Source: Helicobacter hepaticus ATCC 51449 (GTDB lineage: Bacteria; Campylobacterota; Campylobacteria; Campylobacterales; Helicobacteraceae). From it: a DNA stretch of 64,000 bases. The notes beneath the pieces are model-generated. The model was not told the origin of the DNA, made no database searches, and was given only the letters and a program-made list of their open reading frames with translations. Both the position numbers and the translations under genes were made by a program. Shown one piece after another: positions 8,844 through 18,217 of this stretch. Position 1 is the stretch's first letter. Every line of letters starts with the position of its first letter. The stretch is taken from positions 496,001 to 560,000 of the forward strand of contig NC_004917.1 of NCBI RefSeq assembly GCF_000007905.1, read 5' to 3'.

Positions 8844-9698
8844 ATGGATACCAATGAGAAAGAATCTATAACATCTCAACAAAACACAAAAGAGCAGATA
8901 AAAGCGAAGTTTCTTGCTGATAAGGCACGTTTTATCACTGCTGGTGTGCTTATAGTTGCACTTATTTTAATTTTAAGCATTGATTCAACCTTACTTACTT
9001 GTATCGTGCTTGCTATTATTTGCCTCATTGGTGTGCAAGAATCCCTTAAACTCTATGCTCTCCCACCTGCATTACATTATTATATTGCTACAGCTTTTAT
9101 TTGGGTGCTTGCATACTTTAATGAACGCATAATAGAATCTGCACTTTTTACTCTTGTGATTTACGCTTCCTATCTTGCTTATAGCAAAAAAATCTCGCCT
9201 AAAACCCTGCTTCCATTTATTTATCCTGTGTTGCCGTTTTTAAGCATTTACGCACTCTATAAAGACGCCGGAGGAGCTGGAGTATGGGTGATTGTATGGC
9301 TTATTGTCATTGTAGCCCTCACTGACACAGGAGCATATCTTGGAGGAAAAGCTTTTGGTAAAACGCCTTTTTGTCCTACGAGCCCCAAAAAAACCATTGA
9401 GGGTGTTATTTGTGGGGTAATTTGTGGGGTAATTTGTGGCTCTATTGTGGGAATTGGCACTTGTGGAAACTTCTTATACTCACTTGGTATTACTTTTGTA
9501 GTCGCAATTTCTTCTGTCTTTGGCGATTTATTTGAGAGTTATCTCAAACGCGAAGCAGGTGTGAAAGATAGTGGCTCTGTGTTGCCTGGACACGGTGGTG
9601 TGCTTGATAGGCTTGATGCTGTGCTTTTTGGTGCAATAGTAATGCACTTTTTACTTTTCTTTTTGCCCGGTTACAAAGACTTGGCAATTATGCTCTAA
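8844..9698 (+). CDS. cdsA: Phosphatidate cytidylyltransferase
   Basis: A 284-aa integral membrane enzyme that makes CDP-diacylglycerol from phosphatidic acid and CTP, the precursor of all phospholipids. Seven to eight hydrophobic segments are visible. The family signature is near the C-terminus: SVFGDLFES, then KDSG, then PGHGGVLDRLD with its conserved Asp residues. The N-terminal 30 residues are charged and polar, which is longer than usual. An in-frame tandem 12-bp repeat encodes GVIC three times inside one membrane segment (see separate entry). dxr starts 4 bp after its stop, so they are co-transcribed. Confidence 0.93.
   Translation: MDTNEKESITSQQNTKEQIKAKFLADKARFITAGVLIVALILILSIDSTLLTCIVLAIICLIGVQESLKLYALPPALHYYIATAFIWVLAYFNERIIESALFTLVIYASYLAYSKKISPKTLLPFIYPVLPFLSIYALYKDAGGAGVWVIVWLIVIVALTDTGAYLGGKAFGKTPFCPTSPKKTIEGVICGVICGVICGSIVGIGTCGNFLYSLGITFVVAISSVFGDLFESYLKREAGVKDSGSVLPGHGGVLDRLDAVLFGAIVMHFLLFFLPGYKDLAIML
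9402..9437 (+). repeat. In-frame 3 x 12-bp tandem repeat within cdsA
   Basis: Three consecutive 12-bp units encode the four residues G-V-I-C three times. The last two units are identical and the first differs at two third-codon positions (GGT GTT against GGG GTA). As the unit is a multiple of three, copy-number changes would alter the length of a membrane helix but not the frame. Confidence 0.8.
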
Positions 9699-9701
9699 TT
9701 A

Positions 9702-10811
9702 ATGATTTTACTTGGTAGCACAGGGAGCATTGGCACAAACGCCCTTGAAGTTGCCTCACATTTTGATATACCCATAGAATCTCTGTGTGCTGGGAAAAAT
9801 ATCACGCTTTTAAATCAACAAATCGCACACTATGCGCCAAAAAATGTTTGTATTGCTGATAAAAATGACGCCCATAAACTCATAAATGGCAACTATAAGC
9901 TGTTTTTTGGGAGTGAGGGCATACTAGAAATGATAGAATCCTCTCATTCTCATCTACTGCTGAATGCCCTTGTAGGATTTGCTGGATTAAAACCTAGCTT
10001 TAAAGCCTTGCAATGTAACAAAAAACTCGCTCTTGCAAATAAAGAATCCCTAGTAAATGCTGGCTGGCTCTTGCAAAATGCAGATATTACTCCCATTGAT
10101 AGCGAACATTTTGGCTTATGGTATTTACAAAACAATCGCCCAATAACTAAACTTTATATTACTGCAAGCGGTGGAGCTTTTAGGGATTATCCACTAGATA
10201 AAATCGCCCTTGCTACCCCACAAGAAGCACTTAAACACCCAAATTGGCAAATGGGATATAAAATCACCATAGATTCTGCAAGTATGGCAAATAAACTTTT
10301 TGAAATACTTGAAGCGCGTTGGCTCTTCGATATAGAATCTATTGATGCCTTTATTGAGCCAAGCTCAAGTATGCACGCACTTATTGAATTTGCAGATGGG
10401 AGCATTACAACACATATAAGCACGCCTGATATGAAGCTCCCTATTGCCTATGCACTTGATAAAGATAAGGCAGCACAAATGCCTTTTATCCAGCCTTTGG
10501 ATATACAATCCCTCTGCCTTGCTCTTAAAAACATTGATACGCTTCGTTATCCGCTATGGAATCTTAAAGACACGCTTTTACATACACCACAAAAAGGCAT
10601 TGTGCTAAATGCAAGCAATGAAATAGCCATAGAAGCGTTCTTAGCACAAAAAATACCTTTTGGACATATAAGTGCGCTTATTTTGGCGATGATGGAATAT
10701 TTTGATAGCTTTAAGTTTGCTTCTTTGTGTGATTTAGAATCCATACAAGCCTTTGATAACCAAGTGCGTGCAGTCTCATCACAATGGTTAGAGAGAAAAA
10801 TTAAAGAATAA
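9702..10811 (+). CDS. dxr: 1-deoxy-D-xylulose 5-phosphate reductoisomerase
   Basis: A 369-aa enzyme of the non-mevalonate isoprenoid pathway that converts DXP to MEP using NADPH. It starts directly at the Rossmann motif ([15 protein letters not shown]), which supports the ATG at 9702. The metal and substrate sites are visible: [10 protein letters not shown] near residue 112, PIDSEH near 129 and the ASGGAFRD loop near 152. [17 protein letters not shown] near residue 187 is also diagnostic. It is coupled to cdsA, so phospholipid and isoprenoid precursors are made from one transcript. Confidence 0.96.
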
Positions 10812-10831
10812 ATCAAACAAATTTGTTGTAT

Positions 10832-10850
10832 ATGCAACTTTTTGTTGCAT
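10832..10850 (+). terminator. Perfect 7-bp hairpin after dxr
   Basis: ATGCAAC-TTTTT-GTTGCAT forms a 7-bp stem with a 5-nt loop, about 20 bp after the dxr stop. It is short and has no strong T-run after it, so it is a weak intrinsic terminator; it could instead be an operator for the downstream outer membrane protein gene. Confidence 0.35.
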
Positions 10851-10859
10851 TTGCACTAC

Positions 10860-10872
10860 AAAAAAAAAAAAA
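10860..10872 (+). repeat. Poly-A tract (13 A) upstream of an outer membrane protein promoter
   Basis: Thirteen consecutive A residues end about 35 bp before the TATAAT box of the following outer membrane protein gene. A tract of this length is prone to slippage during replication. In H. pylori, homopolymer tracts at a similar position (for example upstream of sabA) change promoter strength through spacing. Confidence 0.75.
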
Positions 10873-10907
10873 GCGTTTTAAATTTTGTTTTTGCACTTAT
10901 GTAGTGC

Positions 10908-10913
10908 TATAAT
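10908..10913 (+). promoter_or_regulatory. Extended -10 element (TGc-TATAAT) of the small outer membrane protein gene
   Basis: A consensus TATAAT preceded by TGC lies 52 bp before the ATG at 10966. The predicted leader contains a 6-bp inverted repeat (AGTATC-AAAT-GATACT, 10925-10940) close to its 5' end. Confidence 0.6.
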
Positions 10914-10965
10914 TGTATGTCTCTAGTATCAAATGATACTAAAACTTTTAGACAAAAGGATTAAA

Positions 10966-11604
10966 ATGAAAAAGATTCTTATCTCAAGTGCATTAGCAGC
11001 AAGCCTATTTGGTGTAGCTCAAGCACAAACAAGTGGGCTTTTTGTAGGGGTAAATGCAGGAGTGCCTATTACTACGCCCTCATATGGTCCTGCTATACCA
11101 AATTCTAGTATGTTTCCTACAAGCGGAATAGGCTGGGCAGTAGGACTAGATGTAGGCTATAAACAAGTCTTGAGCGAAAACTATGGTTTAAAATACTATA
11201 TCAGCTATAACTACAATCAAAGCAAAGGTTCTAAGGATAATAGCCCTTTACCTAAAGTAAATGCTGATATTAATCAACATCTTATCACTGCAAATGTGGA
11301 TTATTACTTTAATTTCACTCCTGCTTTTGGTGCATATATCGGTATTGGTGTAGGCTATCAACAATATGATCCTACTTGGAAAATAGCTGGAAATGCTATG
11401 CCTACTGAAGCTAAAGGCGGACTTGCCGTGCCTGTAAATGTGGGGCTTACCTATAACTTTAATGATGCAAGTCAAATCCTCCTTGGAGCAAAAATTCCAT
11501 TACTAGGCTATGATTATAAAATTACGCAACCTGTTGTAGGAGATGTGAAAGCAGCTACACTTCGCACTTACATCGTGCAAATTGGCTATAACTACACTTT
11601 CTAA
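10966..11604 (+). CDS. Small outer membrane beta-barrel protein
   Basis: A 212-aa predicted outer membrane protein. The start is placed at 10966 because AAAGGA lies 5 nt before it and it begins a standard signal peptide (MKKILISSALAASLFGVAQA, cleaved after AQA); the longer open frame from 10933 adds 11 residues with no ribosome binding site. The mature part has about eight amphipathic strands (for example NVDYYFNF, AYIGIGVGYQQY) and ends YNYTF, the usual C-terminal aromatic insertion signal. The fold resembles OmpA/OmpW-type small barrels, but the ligand is unknown. Expression is likely to vary with the upstream 13-A tract. Confidence 0.85.
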   Translation: MKKILISSALAASLFGVAQAQTSGLFVGVNAGVPITTPSYGPAIPNSSMFPTSGIGWAVGLDVGYKQVLSENYGLKYYISYNYNQSKGSKDNSPLPKVNADINQHLITANVDYYFNFTPAFGAYIGIGVGYQQYDPTWKIAGNAMPTEAKGGLAVPVNVGLTYNFNDASQILLGAKIPLLGYDYKITQPVVGDVKAATLRTYIVQIGYNYTF

Positions 11605-11612
11605 ATGTTTTT

Positions 11613-11638
11613 CCCTGCTTTCTATCAAAGAAGCGGGG
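11613..11638 (+). terminator. Hairpin terminator after the small outer membrane protein gene
   Basis: CCCTGCTTT pairs with GAAGCGGGG (nine pairs, two of them G-T) around an 8-nt loop, starting 8 bp after the stop codon. It is the most GC-rich hairpin in this region. There is no clean T-run after it. Confidence 0.5.
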
Positions 11639-11681
11639 AAGCAATCTTAAACTTTATTACCCTAAAAAAATCAAAATATGC

Positions 11682-11687
11682 TACAAT
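11682..11687 (+). promoter_or_regulatory. Extended -10 element (TGc-TACAAT) of thrC
   Basis: TACAAT preceded by TGC lies 30 bp before the thrC start codon, with an AAGGA ribosome binding site between them. Confidence 0.45.
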
Positions 11688-11716
11688 GTGTCCATTTTAA
11701 GGCATAAGGAACATAA

Positions 11717-13261
11717 ATGAATACATATGATGAGAATCTCTTATATTCCACGCGAGATGATACAGCCTTTGGCGTAAGCTTTCAACACGCTTTATTACAC
11801 CCGAATGCACAACATAATGGGCTTTATACCTTTACCAAACTCCCTCATATCAGCCTAGAGGACATTGAAAATTTTACAAACCTTACTTATACCAAGCTGT
11901 GCGTAGATATTTTTAATCGCTTAAAACTTGGAATCCATAGAAGTGTGCTTGAAGAAGCACTTTTAAGCTATAAAAATTTTGATGATTCTTATAATCCTGC
12001 TCCACTTAAAGTGGTAAATGAGAATCTCTTTATGCTTAATCTCTTCTCTGGTCCTACGCGTGCTTTTAAAGATATGGCACTTCAACCCTTTGGACGTTTG
12101 TTTGCACATCTTGCTACGCAAGATACAAGACCCTATCTTATTCTCACTGCCACAAGCGGTGATACCGGACCTGCAACCTTGCAGAGCTTTGCAAATCAAC
12201 CTCATATCAGGGTTGTGTGCATTTATCCTTATGGAGGCACTAGCGATGTGCAGCGATTACAAATGACAACTCATACCGCACCAAATGTAAAAGTTATTGG
12301 TATTGAGGGGGATTTTGATGGAGCGCAAAGTGCATTAAAAAAACTTATCGCAAATGTAGATTTTGTAAAAAAACTCAAAGAGCAAGGATTTGCGCTCTCT
12401 GCTGCAAATTCTGTGAATATTGGACGCATTGCATTTCAAATCATTTATTATTTTTGGGCGTATGTAAAATTACTTAAAGATGGACATATTACACTTGGGG
12501 AAAAGATCTCTGTTGTCGTGCCAAGTGGCAACTTTGGCAATATTTTAGGAGCGTTTTTTGCAAAAAAAATGGGTTTACCCCTTGAGCGTCTTGTGAGCGC
12601 TTCTAATGCAAATAATATCTTAAGTGATTTTATAAACACGGGTGTATATGATATTTCTAAGCGAAACTTAATTAAAACCAAATCCCCTGCTATGGATATT
12701 TTAAAAAGTTCAAATGTAGAGAGAGTGCTTTATGCACTCTTTGGCGCACAACGCACAAAGCAATTAATGGATAGCCTTGATAAAAAAGATTTTTATAGCC
12801 TCACTGCTGAAGAGTTAAGCTTACTTCAGCAAGATTTTAGTGCATTTGAATGTGATGATAAAATGTGTATGCAGAGCATTGCGCAAGGATTCAAAGAAGG
12901 ATTACTACTTGACCCGCATAGTGCGATTGCTTATTTTGTAGCAAAAAATTTGCAAAAAAGTAGTGTAATTGGCAAAAGTGTATTTCTTGCCACAGCAGAA
13001 TGGAGTAAATTCGCCCCAAGTGTGAGAGAAGCACTCAAAGAAGCAGACATCATTAAAAACACACAAGAAGCTTATGAAATAAGCGATAAACAAGCCATTG
13101 ATGAGATTTGCTCACTCTCTTGTGCCAATAATCCTATCAAAGCACCCGAGCAGATTCTCCAACTTTTTAGCAAAAAAGAAGTGCAGCAAGACATTATCCC
13201 TATTCCACAGCTAGAGATGTGTATAATGCGATGGGTGAGATGTTCTCTCAAGCATTCTTAA
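11717..13261 (+). CDS. thrC: Threonine synthase
   Basis: A 514-aa PLP enzyme that converts O-phosphohomoserine to threonine. The PLP-lysine motif is GPTRAFKDMALQPFG near residue 115. The phosphate-binding TATSGDTGPA segment is near residue 144 and SGNFGNILGAFFAKKMG near residue 271. The length fits the long (class II, yeast/E. coli-like) type. It is monocistronic, with its own promoter and about 85 bp to purE. Confidence 0.95.
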   Translation: MNTYDENLLYSTRDDTAFGVSFQHALLHPNAQHNGLYTFTKLPHISLEDIENFTNLTYTKLCVDIFNRLKLGIHRSVLEEALLSYKNFDDSYNPAPLKVVNENLFMLNLFSGPTRAFKDMALQPFGRLFAHLATQDTRPYLILTATSGDTGPATLQSFANQPHIRVVCIYPYGGTSDVQRLQMTTHTAPNVKVIGIEGDFDGAQSALKKLIANVDFVKKLKEQGFALSAANSVNIGRIAFQIIYYFWAYVKLLKDGHITLGEKISVVVPSGNFGNILGAFFAKKMGLPLERLVSASNANNILSDFINTGVYDISKRNLIKTKSPAMDILKSSNVERVLYALFGAQRTKQLMDSLDKKDFYSLTAEELSLLQQDFSAFECDDKMCMQSIAQGFKEGLLLDPHSAIAYFVAKNLQKSSVIGKSVFLATAEWSKFAPSVREALKEADIIKNTQEAYEISDKQAIDEICSLSCANNPIKAPEQILQLFSKKEVQQDIIPIPQLEMCIMRWVRCSLKHS

Positions 13262-13345
13262 AATTAATACAAAATATGGTAAAATGCGCTATAAATCGCT
13301 TTTAAATGTGTATAAAATGCTAAATGAAAAGATATAGGAGCAAAA

Positions 13346-13840
13346 ATGGATTTTGTAAGCGTCATTATGGGAAGTAAAAGTGATTGGAATGTGATGAGCG
13401 AGTGCATAGAAGTGTTAAAGAAATTTGATGTAGCCTATGAGGTAATAATCAGTTCGGCTCATCGCTCACCAGAGCGCACAAAATCATACATTAAAGATGC
13501 ACAATCTCGTGGTGCGCAGGTTTTCATTGGAGCAGCAGGTATGGCAGCACACTTAGCCGGGGCTATCGCCTCTCAAACTTGTAAGCCCGTTATTGGTGTG
13601 CCACTTAATGGAGGTGCATTAGATGGACTTGATGCTCTTCTCTCAACAGTGCAAATGCCAAGCTCAATGCCTGTGGCAACGACAAGTATTGGTAAAGCCG
13701 GGGCGATTAATGCAGCATATTTAGCAATGCAAATTTTAAGCCTTAAAAATGATGAACTTGCGGGCAAATTAATAGAAGATAGAGTGATGAAAGCAAAAAA
13801 GGTAGAACTAGATTCAGCAGAGATTGAAGTGAGAATTTAA
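13346..13840 (+). CDS. purE: N5-carboxyaminoimidazole ribonucleotide mutase
   Basis: A 164-aa class I PurE that moves the carboxyl group in purine synthesis. The motifs are IMGSKSDW at the N-terminus, ISSAHRSPERT near residue 35 (with the catalytic histidine), and GAAGMAAHLAGAIAS near residue 62. It is preceded by AGGAG. It heads a closely packed operon with DUF3972, DUF89, glyQ and the M99 carboxypeptidase; the purE-DUF3972-glyQ neighbourhood is also found in Campylobacter jejuni from memory. Confidence 0.96.
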   Translation: MDFVSVIMGSKSDWNVMSECIEVLKKFDVAYEVIISSAHRSPERTKSYIKDAQSRGAQVFIGAAGMAAHLAGAIASQTCKPVIGVPLNGGALDGLDALLSTVQMPSSMPVATTSIGKAGAINAAYLAMQILSLKNDELAGKLIEDRVMKAKKVELDSAEIEVRI

Positions 13841-13849
13841 GGGGACACA

Positions 13850-14332
13850 ATGGAAAATACAACTTGGCTTGTGCTTGAGGAATTTACCAAACTCTCTGGC
13901 TTAGATGAAACCAAAATTATGGAACTCATTAAAGAAGGAGCTATCAAAAGTAAAGAAGAAAATGGAAAAATCTTGGTAGATGCGACTTCGGGCACTTCTG
14001 CACTTGTCAAAAAAGTAGAATCTGGGCTTGTCTCTGCGGATATGAATGGCAAGGAACTTGACCCTGTATTTGTAGAAAAAACAATTTCAACCATTCTAGG
14101 CTTACACGATAAAGTCATCGCTTCAAAAGATGAAACTATTAGTGCATTTAAAAATGAAAATTCTTTCCTTAAAGATGCGCTTATTTCTATGCAAGAAGTC
14201 TATGATGATGACAAAAAGACGATGGAAACGCTACGTGCAGAACTAGAGCGCTCACGGGAGGAAATTGAATTTATGAAGCGCAAATATCGCCTTATGTGGG
14301 GTAAAGTCTCAAATATGACAGAGTCAAAATGA
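13850..14332 (+). CDS. DUF3972 family protein, HTH plus coiled coil
   Basis: A 160-aa protein with two visible parts. Residues 1-50 resemble a MerR/excisionase-like helix-turn-helix (WLVLEEFTKLSGLDETKIMELIKEGAI), and residues 95-150 form a charged coiled coil ending in MKRKYRLMWGKV. This arrangement is typical of the epsilonproteobacterial DUF3972 family. It lies 9 bp after purE and overlaps the DUF89 gene by 4 bp. The role is unknown; DNA binding is inferred from the N-terminal pattern only. Confidence 0.75.
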   Translation: MENTTWLVLEEFTKLSGLDETKIMELIKEGAIKSKEENGKILVDATSGTSALVKKVESGLVSADMNGKELDPVFVEKTISTILGLHDKVIASKDETISAFKNENSFLKDALISMQEVYDDDKKTMETLRAELERSREEIEFMKRKYRLMWGKVSNMTESK

Positions 14333-15249
14333 TAGCACAAGATAAGTGTTTTGATTGTCTGCAAAAACAGGTTGAAAATCTCTGCCTTGTATTAAAACCA
14401 CACAATGCTTCTAGTATTACACAACAAATCAAAGATAAATTGGCTCAAAAAGCCGCACAAAGCCGCACTCTTGCTCCGCCTCAAATTGCTATTGAGATTT
14501 ATCAATGCGTTGAGCAAAATCTAGGCATAAGCGACCCTTTTATACATATTAAACAAGAGAGTATGGTGCGCGCTCATAGCATTTGTGAGAATCTCCTTGT
14601 CTCTTATCCTGCTCCTGTGCTTGAACGCACTTCATCGGGAAAATGGAGCGTGGATTCTATGCGTAGGCGACTTGATTGGGCGATAAGAGTAGCAATTTTG
14701 GGAAATGTCATTGATTATGGCTCTCAAAGTGCTTTTAGTTTTGAGAATGCAGATTTTGGCTTTAAAGAAATGATATTTGGTGATTTTTGCCTTGATGCAC
14801 TCATAGATAAACTTGAGTGTGCTAAAATCCTCTTTTATCTTGCTGATAATGCGGGAGAAAATATCTTTGATGAAGTGCTTATATCTTCCCTTAAAGAAAT
14901 TTATCCACAACTTCAAATATATTACGCACTGCGTGGAAAGCCTATTATTAACGACCTTACCTTAGAAGATATGCGCCACCCTTTGGCAAAGGGTATAGGA
15001 CATTATTGCACACTTATAGATTCTGGCGTGCAGAGTCCGGGCTTTGTTTATGCAGATGCTTGTGAGCGTGCGCAAAAACTCTATGATGAAGCTGATGTGA
15101 TTCTTTCTAAGGGTATGGGAAATTTTGAATGTTTGCAATCTCATAAAGATGAGCGACTTTTTATGCTTTTTAAAGTCAAATGCGATGTTGTAGCTGCATT
15201 TTGTGGTGTGGAAAAAGGCACAATGATGTTAAAGCATAATGTCAAATAA
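14329..15249 (+). CDS. DUF89 / ARMT1-like metal-dependent phosphatase
   Basis: A 306-aa protein of the DUF89 damage-control phosphatase family, which removes phosphate from side-product sugar phosphates and related metabolites. The diagnostic metal-site motif [15 protein letters not shown] is near residue 165, followed by a substrate-site stretch with [10 protein letters not shown] near residue 262. CFDCLQKQ at the N-terminus carries a CxxC pair often seen in this family. It starts inside the DUF3972 stop (ATGA), so the two are translationally coupled. The natural substrate cannot be inferred here. Confidence 0.8.
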   Translation: MIAQDKCFDCLQKQVENLCLVLKPHNASSITQQIKDKLAQKAAQSRTLAPPQIAIEIYQCVEQNLGISDPFIHIKQESMVRAHSICENLLVSYPAPVLERTSSGKWSVDSMRRRLDWAIRVAILGNVIDYGSQSAFSFENADFGFKEMIFGDFCLDALIDKLECAKILFYLADNAGENIFDEVLISSLKEIYPQLQIYYALRGKPIINDLTLEDMRHPLAKGIGHYCTLIDSGVQSPGFVYADACERAQKLYDEADVILSKGMGNFECLQSHKDERLFMLFKVKCDVVAAFCGVEKGTMMLKHNVK

Positions 15250-15257
15250 GGAGAAAT

Positions 15258-16154
15258 ATGTTAAGTTTTTCAGATATTTTATTAAAATTACAAGAATTTT
15301 GGAAAAATCAAGGCTGCCTCATTGTCCAGCCTTATGACATTCCTGCAGGAGCTGGGACATTCCACCCTGCAACCCTACTTAGAAGTCTTGATTCTAAGCC
15401 GTGGAATGTAGCTTATGTCGCACCTTCACGCCGCCCCACAGATGGACGATACGGAGAAAATCCTAACCGCTTAGGAAGTTACTATCAATTTCAAGTGCTT
15501 ATCAAACCAAGTCCTGATAATATACAAGAGCTCTACTTACGTAGCCTTGAGGCTTTAGGATTAGATTTAAAATCACACGATGTGCGATTTGTAGAAGATA
15601 ATTGGGAATCTCCAACGCTTGGTGCGTGGGGATTAGGCTGGGAAGTATGGCTTGATGGTATGGAAGTAACTCAATTCACTTACTTTCAACAAGTAGGAGG
15701 TATCCCTTGTCGCCCTGTAGCAGTAGAAATCACTTATGGAGTGGAGCGTTTAGCAATGTATATTCAAAGTGTAGAAAATATCTTTGATATTCTTTGGAAT
15801 GATTCCTCAAACTCTGCACCTATGCTTTATGCTGATGTTCATTTGCAAAGCGAATATGAATTTTCTAAATACCATTTTGAGCTTGCTGATACACAAATGA
15901 TTTTTTCTCTCTTTAATCAATACACTCAAGAAGTCAAACATTGTTTGCAACAAAAAGTCCCTCTTGTAGCCTATGATTACACAATGTTAGCAAGTCATTT
16001 TTTTAATATCCTTGATGCGCGTAAAGCTATCTCTGTAGCTCAAAGACAAAACTATATCTTACAAATACGCGAACTCGCTAAAGGCTGTGCCACACTCTAT
16101 AAAGAAATGGAAGAAGAGAGAACTATGCGAAGAGAAAAAAACAAAGGATTATGA
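15258..16154 (+). CDS. glyQ: Glycyl-tRNA synthetase alpha subunit
   Basis: A 298-aa subunit of the bacterial alpha2-beta2 glycyl-tRNA synthetase. The N-terminus ([16 protein letters not shown]) and the class II motifs ([14 protein letters not shown] near residue 58, [19 protein letters not shown] near 129) are strongly conserved. The beta subunit gene glyS is not in the window. AGGAG precedes the ATG. The stop overlaps the start of the M99 carboxypeptidase gene. Confidence 0.97.
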   Translation: MLSFSDILLKLQEFWKNQGCLIVQPYDIPAGAGTFHPATLLRSLDSKPWNVAYVAPSRRPTDGRYGENPNRLGSYYQFQVLIKPSPDNIQELYLRSLEALGLDLKSHDVRFVEDNWESPTLGAWGLGWEVWLDGMEVTQFTYFQQVGGIPCRPVAVEITYGVERLAMYIQSVENIFDILWNDSSNSAPMLYADVHLQSEYEFSKYHFELADTQMIFSLFNQYTQEVKHCLQQKVPLVAYDYTMLASHFFNILDARKAISVAQRQNYILQIRELAKGCATLYKEMEEERTMRREKNKGL

Positions 16155-18208
16155 TGCGCCTTTTTCTGATTTTAATTTTTATATTTAGCATACTTCACGC
16201 GGAGAATCTTGTGCGTGATTTTGAACTTTATAAACTCAATGATGGAGACAAAAGAGCACCTACTTTACTCCTTATGGGCGGGATTCACGGCGATGAACCC
16301 GGAGCATATTACTCTACTGATTTATTTATGCGTCATTACAAAATCACAAAGGGTAGTGTGTGGGTTGTGCCTGTTGTTAATCCTCATAGTATGTTTGCAA
16401 ATGTGCGTGGTTTATATGGTGATATGAATCGCAAATTTGCTGCGCTTGCTCAAAACGACCCTGATTATCAGAGTATCCAAAAAATCAAAGAGCTTCTTGC
16501 TCATCCACAGATTGATATTTCAATGCACCTCCACGATGGGAGTGGATATTGGCGTCCTACCTATGTGAGTAACCTCCTTAATCCGCTCCGTTGGGGAAAT
16601 TGCTCGGTAATAGACCAAGTAGAGCTTAAAGGCTCAAAATATGGCAAATTAGAATCTTTTGTGATTCAAATGGTGGCAGATATTAATGAGTATATCCTAC
16701 ACCCTCTCCATCGCTACTCTGTGCATAATACTCATACAAAATCTAAAAATGATACACAACAACTCAAAGCCCTCACTTTTTTCTCACTCTCGCTCGGCAA
16801 ACCAGCCCTCACAAATGAAGCAAGCAAAGAGCTTGATATTCAAATACGCGTATATTATCACCTCCTCGCCATAGAATCTCTACTCGGACAGCTTGGTATA
16901 GAATTTGAGAGAGATTTTGAACTTAATCCCGCCTCTATCAAAAAACTTATCTCTACTGCACATTTACAAGCACATATTGAAGGACTCATCACTTTGCCCT
17001 TAGATTCTCTACGCCCTCTTATTACTTATTTTCCGCTTCCTCAAGGCGTAGAACCAAAACATATTAAGATTCAAAGCCCAAGTCATATACTCGGCTTAGT
17101 GAAAAATCAACAAGGGGGTATAGAGATTAAATATGGCTCACGCACACTTAGCACACTCTCACCCCAATGGAGCGCTTTTGATAGCTCATTGGGCAGTGTG
17201 AATATGAAAATTGATGATAAAATGCAGTCTGTGCATTTGGGTTCAATAGTTTATGCAAAAGAAAGTATAGAGTTTGAACCCATGAGTGAATATCGCGTAA
17301 ATATTATAGGCTATGTCAAGCCTAATGATACTTCGCCTTTACCCAATGAAAGTGGTATCAAAGTCCATAAAAAAGACTTTATGCCACGATATAGCCTTGA
17401 TAAACAATCTCTTATTTATCGCGCTGAAATCTATCGCAAAGATGTATTTAGCGGTATGATAACTATTTCTTTTGATAAACCTCCACTTGATAATCCCACA
17501 CCTTATAAACTTATAGCCTATAAACCTGCACCTAATTCACCCCTTGCTTTAGCTCTAGCACACACTCATACCAAACAGACATCACCAAGCACTATACCAC
17601 CTAAAAATATAGCCCTTGCTTCTAAAGAATCTATGCCTAAAAATGAACAAAAAGAATCTACTAAGCCTACAATCAAAATACCACAACAAACTATGACTCG
17701 TTTTGTTAGACCCTCTATTGGCGTTAATGTCCGATTAAAACCAAGCATACAAGATTCTATAATTGCGAAACTTCCACAAGGAGCGAAAGTAGAAGTTTTA
17801 GAACAAGTGGGTAAATGGAGCAAAATTGCAAAAGATAGTAAAAATGGTGTAAATCAAGAGGGCTACATTAGCTCATATATGCTAACAGAGGCACTTCAAG
17901 ATGCTCCGCAAGAGAATACAAAACCTATAGAATCCACACCAAAAGATATATCACAAAAAACTCAAGATTCCTCTGTGAAAGCACTTCCTATAAATGCACA
18001 AGTAAAAGTAAATATTGCGCTTGTGCGCTTAGAGCCTTCCATCACTGCGCCCATTGTGGCTAAAGCACCTTTGGGACGCAAAATGCAAATTCTTTCTTTT
18101 GAGGGGCAAAATGGAGAATGGGCAAAGATTCATTATATTTTTGAGGGGAAACAAGGGGTGCGTGAAATTAATGGCTATATAGCAAAACATCTCCTTAACC
18201 CTCTATAA
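16151..18208 (+). CDS. M99 family peptidoglycan carboxypeptidase (Csd4/Pgp1-like) with two SH3 domains
   Basis: A 685-aa periplasmic zinc carboxypeptidase. Its H. pylori relative Csd4 and C. jejuni relative Pgp1 trim peptidoglycan tripeptides to dipeptides and so set helical cell shape. A signal peptide ends near residue 17 (LHA). The zinc ligands fit GGIHGDE (His46, Glu49) and MHLHDGSG (His128), with Arg86 and Asn93-Arg94 for substrate binding and Glu223 (NEAS) as likely general base. Unlike Csd4, which from memory uses an unusual Gln46, this protein has the ordinary HxxE ligand. It is longer than Csd4 (about 440 aa): a P/S/T-rich linker (about 465-510) and two bacterial SH3 modules (about 516-578 and 613-683) are added. 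It overlaps glyQ by 4 bp. Confidence 0.88.
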   Translation: MMRLFLILIFIFSILHAENLVRDFELYKLNDGDKRAPTLLLMGGIHGDEPGAYYSTDLFMRHYKITKGSVWVVPVVNPHSMFANVRGLYGDMNRKFAALAQNDPDYQSIQKIKELLAHPQIDISMHLHDGSGYWRPTYVSNLLNPLRWGNCSVIDQVELKGSKYGKLESFVIQMVADINEYILHPLHRYSVHNTHTKSKNDTQQLKALTFFSLSLGKPALTNEASKELDIQIRVYYHLLAIESLLGQLGIEFERDFELNPASIKKLISTAHLQAHIEGLITLPLDSLRPLITYFPLPQGVEPKHIKIQSPSHILGLVKNQQGGIEIKYGSRTLSTLSPQWSAFDSSLGSVNMKIDDKMQSVHLGSIVYAKESIEFEPMSEYRVNIIGYVKPNDTSPLPNESGIKVHKKDFMPRYSLDKQSLIYRAEIYRKDVFSGMITISFDKPPLDNPTPYKLIAYKPAPNSPLALALAHTHTKQTSPSTIPPKNIALASKESMPKNEQKESTKPTIKIPQQTMTRFVRPSIGVNVRLKPSIQDSIIAKLPQGAKVEVLEQVGKWSKIAKDSKNGVNQEGYISSYMLTEALQDAPQENTKPIESTPKDISQKTQDSSVKALPINAQVKVNIALVRLEPSITAPIVAKAPLGRKMQILSFEGQNGEWAKIHYIFEGKQGVREINGYIAKHLLNPL

Positions 18209-18217
18209 AAAGGCTAT

